Below, piece by piece: positions 57,132-64,000 of a stretch of DNA of 64,000 nucleotides. The position numbers and the translations under genes are program-made. The notes below the pieces were generated by a model. The model made no database searches. It was not told the DNA's origin and was given only the letters and a program-made list of their open reading frames with translations. The stretch's first letter is position 1. Each line of letters begins with the position of its first letter. This DNA is from Odontocerum albicorne (lineage: Eukaryota > Arthropoda > Insecta > Trichoptera > Odontoceridae), in NCBI GenBank assembly GCA_949825065.1, contig OX463849.1, forward strand, positions 33,034,043-33,098,042. The letters run 5' to 3'.

Positions 57132-58265
57132 TTACAAGACATATAGTAGTTTAAAAACATATTGAGAAAAAATAAATTTGAAATAAACTAACATATGTTA
57201 CTCGTATGCTGATTTTGACCGATACTCCCAGCACTACGGAAAACTTGAATTTCGTTAAGATGTCACACTGTAATTAATTCTTCATACAAAGGAAGTTACA
57301 TAATTAATTTTACGAAGGCATTATCCTCGTTTGGAACTGCTCTGCTGAACATTAAACATGCAGGAGGCTTTCAAGGATAAGCCAGATTATATTTATCGTT
57401 TCATTCTCAAATGCGATGGGAAACGGACGGCTGAGCTATTATTTTTGCACAATTCTAGGAAGTTCTAAATATATTAAGATTTAATTCCTTATCCTTTACA
57501 TTCAAGTTTAATCCATTCTACGTTTTCTCATTGAAAACCAAAATTCATTCACATAGGAAGTCGTCATTTTTTAAATATTGTACATGTCTGTTTATTGTGG
57601 AAAACGTGGTTGCGGAATATCGAAAGAAAAGTGTGGATAATTTCCACAAGTTTTATTAATTTGAAAACTTACTTTTAGCGCATTAATTTGGCTATTTGTT
57701 TGCTTTTTAATTAAAATAATATCGATTTATTTCAACCTTATTAATTTATAAATCATTTCAACCTTATTAATTTATATAGCTTATATTTTCATTTGTTTCA
57801 CTTCAATAATATTTCAATCTACTTTGACGTATAAAACACATAGGAAACGGTCTTGATTCTCTCTGCTTTTTAAACATAACACGTTTTGGCATTCTGTTAA
57901 AATAATAAAAATTCTGTAGTACAAATCATTTTGATTTTCGGATGGCAAAATGTATCCACACTTTCATTATGGACTTCCTTGTTGTAAATCACACCTTTTT
58001 GAGTATATATGTACTTTGGCCACAAGTCACTTTGTAATTTACAATAAGAATATAGATTAATATATTAAAAAGTATAGATTATTTTGCTGTGCACATATTT
58101 AGCTTACTAAACATTCTTAATTCTAAAGTACGCGTATTTATTAAATATTAAAATAGTTATCCTTTTTTCTGTACATTTTAGAATTTTACCAATAAATTTA
58201 ATTCTCAGAAAAATAACACTAAGGCTAAGAATTGATCAACTTTATAATATTTAGGTACTTTCTTG
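57132..58265. other. AT-rich non-coding stretch
   Basis: TTTCAACCTTATTAATTTAT is tandemly duplicated at 57,730-57,775. Nothing else recognised. Confidence 0.45.
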
Positions 58266-58269
58266 TATT

Positions 58270-58500
58270 CATTGATGAGGATGATGCGGTTTATTTGCAA
58301 TGCAGCTTCGGATAATATTTACGTCTACGTTTCACTCCCATACATCAATGTTGGTACTTAAATACTGTTGTGAACTATGTATCATCTTGGCAGATTTATA
58401 TACTGCCCGGTTCGAGTATTTATGTTTTAGTACTCCATTGACTATGTATCCTATCGCTACATGCCGTTCGATATTTCTTTAAACTCTTCCACCATCAGAA
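58270..58500 (-). pseudogene. Decayed LINE fragment
   Basis: The minus strand gives IGYIVNGVLKHKYSN... then SAKMIHSSQQYLSTNIDVWE, positionally like the AKM..YNSILVPTLMYGSE landmark. Heavily eroded. Confidence 0.45.
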
Positions 58501-58535
58501 ACAATGCTACCCAAGTAGCAAAAATACGGCCAATT

Positions 58536-59335
58536 TTTTATTGCTGCCCCAATGTGTTTTTCTAATGTTTCCGATGCATAACGCAAATTTTAGCCTTTTA
58601 GTTCTTTTTAAACATTTAGTTGCAGAGTTGAGATGTATGTACTTAAAAATATGAGTGTTGAATTGATGTCACAAAGCGTACTGATGTTCATACCAAACTG
58701 TTATTGCTGCCGCAATGTGTTTTTCTAATGTTTCCGATGCATAACGCAAAGTTTAGCCTTTTAGTTATTTTTAAACATTTAGTTGCAGAGTTGAGATGTA
58801 CTTAAAATATGAGTGTTGAATTGGTATCACAAAGAGTACTGATGTTCATGTCAAACTGTTATTGCTGCCCCAATGTGTTTTTCTAATGTTTCCGATTTAT
58901 AACGCAAATTTTTGCCTTTTAGCTCTTTTTAAACATTTAGTTGCATAATCGAAATGTACTTAAAAACATAAGTGTTGAATTGGTATCACAAAGAGTATTG
59001 ATGTTCATGCCAAATTGTTATTGCTGCCCCAATGTGTTTTTCTAATGTTTCTGATTCATAATACAAATTTTAGCCTTTGAGCTCTTTTTAAACATTTAGT
59101 CACAGAATCGAGATGTACTTAAAAATATGAGTGTTGAATTGGTATCACATGCCGTTCATGCCAAACTGTTATTGCTGCCCAAATGTGGTTCTCAAATGCG
59201 TCCTGGTAAAGGACAGACACGAATTTGTATAATATGGCTTGATTTAGTGTAAAATTAGTACGAGAAAGAGTGTTGGCAAGGATGCCAATATGTTATAACT
59301 GTCCTAATGTGTTCCTCTAATGTTTCCAGCTAAGA
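58536..59335. repeat. Tandem array, ~160-bp unit, 4 copies plus fragments
   Basis: TTATTGCTGCC(C/G)CAATGTG recurs near 58,538, 58,702, 58,858 and 59,019, with partial copies near 59,168 and 59,295. Units hold TTTTTCTAATGTTTCCGAT, TTTTTAAACATTTAGTTGCA and GAGTGTTGAATTG. Increasing divergence toward the right end. Not coding. Confidence 0.9.
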
Positions 59336-59904
59336 CAGGAAACGCCAACGGTCTCATTCTTCCGTAGGTCTTTTGATGCTTCATGATGATGGACAGAATC
59401 GTAGTTTATAATATGAGTGAATTAAGTGTGGAATTAGCAGGAGAAAGAGTGTTGGCGTGCATGTTGCAACAGTGGGTTGTCTCGTGCTGCGGCGGGCCGC
59501 GGCTCCCCCTTTCTTCTTTGGAGCATCGCACAACCGTACCGGACTCTTCACCAGTGCTGCAAATGGACTAGTAGATATTCCATATTGTATACTATTTTTT
59601 TTAAAACAGAATAAACTTTTTTTCTAAGATATACTCGTAAGAGCAAAATATAAATAAACAGCATAATCGAGATATTCAGAGATTGACACATTTTTGAGCG
59701 GTTGTTTTATACATACTACGTCACATGATATAAAAATTCTCATATCTCTTAGACACAAATCTTCCGTCTACATCATAGTTATCCAATTTTCACTTTATAT
59801 TGTATTTAATTAAATTTTAACTGTATAAAACACAATATGACGGGCATATTATTATGTGACAGCATCTTCCAACCAACCAGCAAGATGTTAAAACTCTCAC
59901 TCTC
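59336..59904. other. Non-coding stretch
   Basis: 59,460-59,560 is locally GC-rich (TGCTGCGGCGGGCCGCGGCT) with an ORF of 62 codons from 59,383, but no domain is visible. A SINE family 1 tail fragment in minus orientation lies at about 59,845-59,890 (CATCTTCCAACCAACCAGCA). Confidence 0.4.
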
Positions 59905-60255
59905 TTTTTCTTTAGTCATCATCGTCGTGGTTGAGTGTCGTGATTTTCTTGATGAGCCCTGCACAATATTTCTCCAGTTGTTTCTGTCCATTTGCGAAAC
60001 CTCGTACATAGTGGAGTGGTAACATTATTAATCTGGTCGGTCCAACGCAATGGGGTTCCGTCTTTTAGAAACATTGCCCAGCATGACAATTTTTTCTATA
60101 TATGTTCAAAGAAACAAAAATGCCTTTTGTTGACAAATTGTGGAAATGCAAGTGTTTATATGGAGTTTCAGTAATAAATACTAGTTTTTTTCTTCTTATT
60201 TCCATCCAAGGTATTCGCAGCATTCGTCTCCAGCACCACATTTTGAACACATCTT
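59905..60255 (-). pseudogene. LINE C-terminal fragment
   Basis: The minus strand from 60,255 reads DVFKMWCWRRMLRIPWME, the AFEMWCWRRMLRIPWT landmark, then degenerates. Near 59,920 a run ending in GACGATGATGAC (minus) fits an RTE-type (GAT)n 3' tail. Confidence 0.65.
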
Positions 60256-60414
60256 CTTCGATCGATCTTCCTTTTATCGATATACTTTATTGTCCGCGCC
60301 TTGATCCATATACAAATATGGAGAATATCAATTTGACGAGTTTAATTTTAATCTTTCTGGATATTCGTCTGTCCTGTCATATTTTAACTAGGTTTGTCAT
60401 TTAAAAGATACCTT

Positions 60415-60520
60415 TAGTGAAAACCAGAAAACCAGCTGCAAAACAGGATCCTTATTAAAAATGAAAACTGGAGTAACGAAGACAGTCGTCTTACCACCTA
60501 GGCTACGAAGATCGTCACTA
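60415..60520 (-). repeat. SINE family 1 copy, minus strand, degenerate
   Basis: AGTGAAAACCAGAAAACCAG, then GACAGTCGTCTTACCACCTA GGCTACGAAG. The B box is poorly preserved. Confidence 0.5.
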
Positions 60521-60639
60521 CCAGAGAGAGGAGTTATAAATCAACGTGGTGGTAATATTGGGAAGTGTAGCTCTTTGGATACTACAACACATGAAATATC
60601 AATTCTCAACCCTCTGGGATGACTTTCTGTCTGCTTCAT

Positions 60640-60805
60640 GGTCGGTCGGCAAGAAGATGCTAAAGTGAGACACATTAATAAAGAAGATTGTGCATGACGA
60701 GACGTCTGAATTTGGAGGAAGTTAAAGTTATGCGTTTCTTTAGACAAGTGTAGAGATCTTTTCTATCAAGCTTTCCCTGATGGGACACGGCGTGATAATA
60801 GGTAT
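60640..60805 (+). pseudogene. LINE 3' end relic
   Basis: CATTAATAAAGAAGATTGTG, GTGTAGAGATCTTTTCTATC, CCCTGATGGGACACGGCGTG, matching the LINE 3' ends at 32.9-33.0 and 50.95-51.07 kb. Confidence 0.55.
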
Positions 60806-60993
60806 TTATATAACAGAATCGAGAGACAAAAATAAACAATATTTTTTTTACTATTGGATGAATACAGAAAACTCTAAAATATTTGAATTGAGGAAGTTGT
60901 TACATTAAAATTATTTTAATGAATTATTGAATATGCAAATAAATATTTTATGAAAAAAACTCAATGTTAGAATATTTAATGATAAATATTAAT

Positions 60994-61053
60994 GCGGGGA
61001 TTAATGTAATAAGTAGAATAACTTGTTATTTCACTAATTACATTAATCCCCGC
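60994..61053. repeat. Inverted repeat, 17-bp arms
   Basis: GCGGGGATTAATGTAAT (60,994-61,010) is exactly complementary to ATTACATTAATCCCCGC (61,037-61,053), loop 26 bp. Confidence 0.9.
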
Positions 61054-61169
61054 TCAGTTGTTTCTTCTATCCCGAGGCTTTCTTCAGGCGAAATGATCCC
61101 GTTTGTTACGAGAGCAGTGCTTTGAGCAAACTGAGATAGAAATAAGAAGTTGGGATAGGAGTCGGAAAC

Positions 61170-61447
61170 ACTGGTTTTTTTCCTTTCCTCTCCACCATCC
61201 CTTCCTTTTCCTTTGATTGATGATATCTCACTTTATATAAAAAGAAATGTTCGGGTGATTGTTTGTCTTTGTGAGCATATGCTCACGTATGTGTTTATGA
61301 ATTTCGTGGGGATGGATAGTCATTTGAATGATTTGTGCGACCATATAACTTGCTTAATTTACTTTGTCTGGTTGGTTAGAAGAGATTGCCGTCTGGCAAT
61401 AAACCAGCCAGATTGTATTTGCAATAAAAGTGTTCAATAAATAAATG
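61170..61447 (+). repeat. SINE family 2 copy, 5' truncated
   Basis: TTTCCTTTCCTCTCCACCAT, CCTTTGATTGATGATATCTC, GACCATATAACTTGCTTAAT, GGTTGGTTAGAAGAGATTGC, GGCAATAAACCAGCCAGATT and an (AAAT)n end. Confidence 0.75.
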
Positions 61448-61449
61448 AT

Positions 61450-61660
61450 TATATATTATTTATAGTTAAGGCATTAACATTGTGGAGGTTTAAAGACATT
61501 GTAATTTGTTTTATCAAACACTTTTTATTCCACTTTAATAACCCTGTTTTGTTTGTGCTCCTCTGATGATGAGGTGAAAGCCTTGAAACCGCTAGGATTA
61601 TACCGTTACAAAAAAATGGAATAAATAGTGTTTGATAAAACAAATTACAAAAAATAAATG
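61450..61660. mobile_element. Foldback element, copy 4, left arm shortened
   Basis: AAGGCATTAACATTGTGGAG, TTTGTTTTATCAAACACTTT, then a jump to the inner right arm GTGCTCCTCTGATGATGAGG, AAGCCTTGAAACCGCTAGGA, ATAAATAGTGTTTGATAAAA. It starts directly after the (AAAT)n end of the preceding SINE. Confidence 0.75.
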
Positions 61661-62699
61661 ATTGTTAAATATTCTAATTAATCAATAATATTAAGAAGTT
61701 ATTAATGAATTACAGCCTTTTTTATTGCTGTGTGGTGGCATTATTATGTTGTATTTCAAGCTAAATATTTCATTTCTGTATCCATACTAAGAAGATAAAC
61801 GCAATACAAAACAGGATCAGTAGGTAGATAATTGCATATTGAAAAATTCTTCATGTTTCGAAATATATAAAGAAGGTAGCTGTAGAACGAATGTTGCTAA
61901 GGTTCCTGTTAGAACGAAAAGTCAACGAGTGCCATTTGTTCCTCTGGTATGGGCAGGCGCGCCCATCCTACGGAACGGTGCCCGTCACGGCTGATGCTCT
62001 TCTCCACTGGCTGAGGAAAAGACCCTCACGACACGGCTGCAGTAGACCGGAAACCTGCTGCTGAAGACAATAAACCAGAGCCAACAAGTAAAAAGAAACC
62101 TAAGAAAACATCCGCAGTCATAATAGACAAACCAACTCAAGAGGCAATGATGATAAAGTCCAATAATGAAAAAACATCAACAAACCACGTACAAGAATTT
62201 GCCAATCAACAGGTAGTCGTGGTACTTAAATAAAGAACAGTGAATAAAAAGGGGCTGAACAAACTGATCAAGAAGTCACAGTGAGTTCGATGGATAGAAG
62301 ACAGTTAAGACTATGTTCCACTGTGCTGGATAACGAAATTGATGTAACGTAGACGAAGCCTCAGGCTAGCACACGCCAAGCGAGCAACGTCTTCGGCACG
62401 CTTGAATCTGTACCGATTTACATATAACACATGAAATATGTGAAGAGTGCTCACGATGTAATACGATGGCAACTAGGGGACTAGGAAATCCACTATTATA
62501 CAATATTCTAAGCGCAAAGTGAATTTCGGTGAGTCTTCAATCTAGATATCGTCTATGGAAAAGGATAATGATCCAGAATGATAGTTCTCAGCAATAATCT
62601 AGTTCACATTCAAAAGAAGGTAGAAAGTGGAAGAAGTTCCATCACACATTTTCCCTGTAAGGACAGGCTGAAAGAAAATAGTCTAAACTTTCATATGAC
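61661..62699. other. Non-coding stretch with a GC-richer segment
   Basis: 61,930-62,420 has balanced composition (ATGGGCAGGCGCGCCCATCC is an almost perfect palindrome at about 61,948) and a short open frame (KKPKKTSAVIIDKPTQEAMM near 62,090-62,150) that could be a remnant of a retroelement gag or another coding repeat. I do not recognise it. Confidence 0.35.
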
Positions 62700-63135
62700 A
62701 CATTCTTCGCTTCTCTTACATCCATACACCTCGTACGATTCCTACGATATCTCTGATTTTTTACATCTCCTTTCAAAATAGCTTTCACTTGATTTAACCA
62801 TACTTTATTTATTTTTCCTCTACCACATCTTCCACTTACATTTGACTATGTTAAGTTAGCATTTTTTATTCATTCGTTCTACATGTTCAAAAATTCTCAC
62901 AATGTTCCCATTCATCTTACCTAACACGCTAGCCACGTCCATCCATAATCAATTAATTCCATTATTTCGTATATTGTCACCCCGTGTATTCATCTCGAAG
63001 CACACATTTATTTAGATTTTGATATTGTCCGGTTCAAGTATATACGTGTATGTACAAGGGCACCCATTGACTTTGCTTTCTTTCACTACACGCTTTTTGA
63101 TATATCTCGTAACTCTCCCGTTATCTGAAGAAATA
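62700..63135 (-). pseudogene. Decayed LINE fragment
   Basis: The minus strand gives SKVNGCPCTYTYILEPDNI near 63,030-63,085 and a GRGK-NK-W-NQV-like stretch near 62,800-62,840, resembling post-RT LINE landmarks in the expected order. Strongly eroded; frames shift several times. Confidence 0.45.
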
Positions 63136-63313
63136 CTGCTAAATAACAGAAATCCTCAACTCACTTATGTCTTTCATTCTTCTCCCAAATATCGTGAACT
63201 CTATAGTAATACTAATTAACCAACCACTAATCACCCATATATCGTCAACTCGAACACTAGAACTCTAATGACCACTTATAAGAACCACACTTAAGAACTA
63301 TTTCTACAACTCT

Positions 63314-63490
<177 letters not shown>

Positions 63491-63504
63491 CTTAAATTTG
63501 TCGG

Positions 63505-63704
63505 NNNNNNNNNNNNNNNNNNNNNNNNNNNNNNNNNNNNNNNNNNNNNNNNNNNNNNNNNNNNNNNNNNNNNNNNNNNNNNNNNNNNNNNNNNNNNNNN
63601 NNNNNNNNNNNNNNNNNNNNNNNNNNNNNNNNNNNNNNNNNNNNNNNNNNNNNNNNNNNNNNNNNNNNNNNNNNNNNNNNNNNNNNNNNNNNNNNNNNNN
63701 NNNN
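63505..63704. other. Assembly gap, 200 N
   Basis: Exactly 200 unknown bases, probably a placeholder and not a measured length. ORFs across it are meaningless. Confidence 0.99.
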
Positions 63705-63929
63705 ATATATTCTAAAATTTGTCGAATACAACTAAACGTTTATTTTCTGAAACTGATTTATTTTCGAGAGTAATGGAAAAAAATAAAATATTCAAATTAG
63801 CGATGCGGACATATTGAAGAGCGTGACCGGAAGACAATATTATAAGACAATGTACATGTGTTGGTAATACTACCGCACGTGAGTATAGTAGACACCACTC
63901 CCACCACCACGTTTACAAGTATTTTTATC

Positions 63930-64000
63930 TAAAGAACTCTTTTATTAAACGGAGACTATTTTTTTGGAACCATGGGGAATCGAATTCGAAGTCAAGTTCC
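63930..64000 (-). repeat. Possible SINE family 1 head at the window edge
   Basis: GGAACCATGGGGAATCGAAT resembles the inverted B-box region. The window ends before the A box. Confidence 0.35.

Noticed and set aside
61900..62420. Exon of a host gene
   Set aside because: Composition is less AT-rich, but frames are short and no splice-consistent arrangement or domain is visible.
63492..63773. ORFs across the N gap
   Set aside because: Composed of unknown bases.

Overview
The window reads as AT-rich, non-coding nuclear DNA of an arthropod, most likely an insect and possibly a hemipteran. This is inferred from the repeat types only: an RTE-type LINE, tRNA-derived SINEs, a Ty3/gypsy-type LTR element with a primer site resembling the insect tRNA-Lys site, and hAT and pogo-like DNA transposons. 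I found no host protein-coding gene, rRNA or intact tRNA gene. Nearly everything recognisable is mobile DNA at different stages of decay, so bacterial features such as operons or ribosome binding sites do not apply.

Layout. 1-3,000: AT-rich DNA holding a near-perfect 475-bp inverted repeat around a 73-bp loop, then a 52-nt poly-A. 3,001-6,780: an apparently full-length LINE with one intact 993-codon ORF (endonuclease plus reverse transcriptase), ending in a long (AT)n tract. 6,800-38,480: old DNA with fragments of LINE reverse transcriptase on both strands, two related SINE families, tandem repeats of 34-150 bp units, palindromic foldback elements and one hAT element with an intact 8-bp target duplication. 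38,482-48,633: a young LTR retrotransposon of 10.1 kb. 48,634-64,000: more of the same relics, a pogo-like element, a foldback element split by a SINE, a ~160-bp tandem array, a second (AT)n tract and a 200-bp assembly gap.

The LTR element is the most unusual object. Its 1,446-bp LTRs show no difference by eye, and it has a 4-bp target duplication and a tRNA-Lys-like primer-binding site. It encodes one intact Gag (380 aa, with zinc knuckle). Gag is followed, in the same frame after a UAA stop, by a protease-like remnant whose active-site Asp-Thr/Ser-Gly is changed. No reverse transcriptase, RNase H or integrase is visible. The remaining ~5 kb is a succession of tandem arrays. One of them repeats the protease-derived segment as a hairpin whose paired bases change together between copies. 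It looks like a Gag-only, non-autonomous element carrying structured RNA, mobilised by a partner elsewhere in the genome.

How the parts relate: the intact LINE could supply reverse transcriptase in cis. The two SINE families share a 3' tail and probably depend on one LINE. The LTR element supplies its own Gag but would need Pol in trans. The foldback, hAT and pogo-like elements have no visible complete transposase here.
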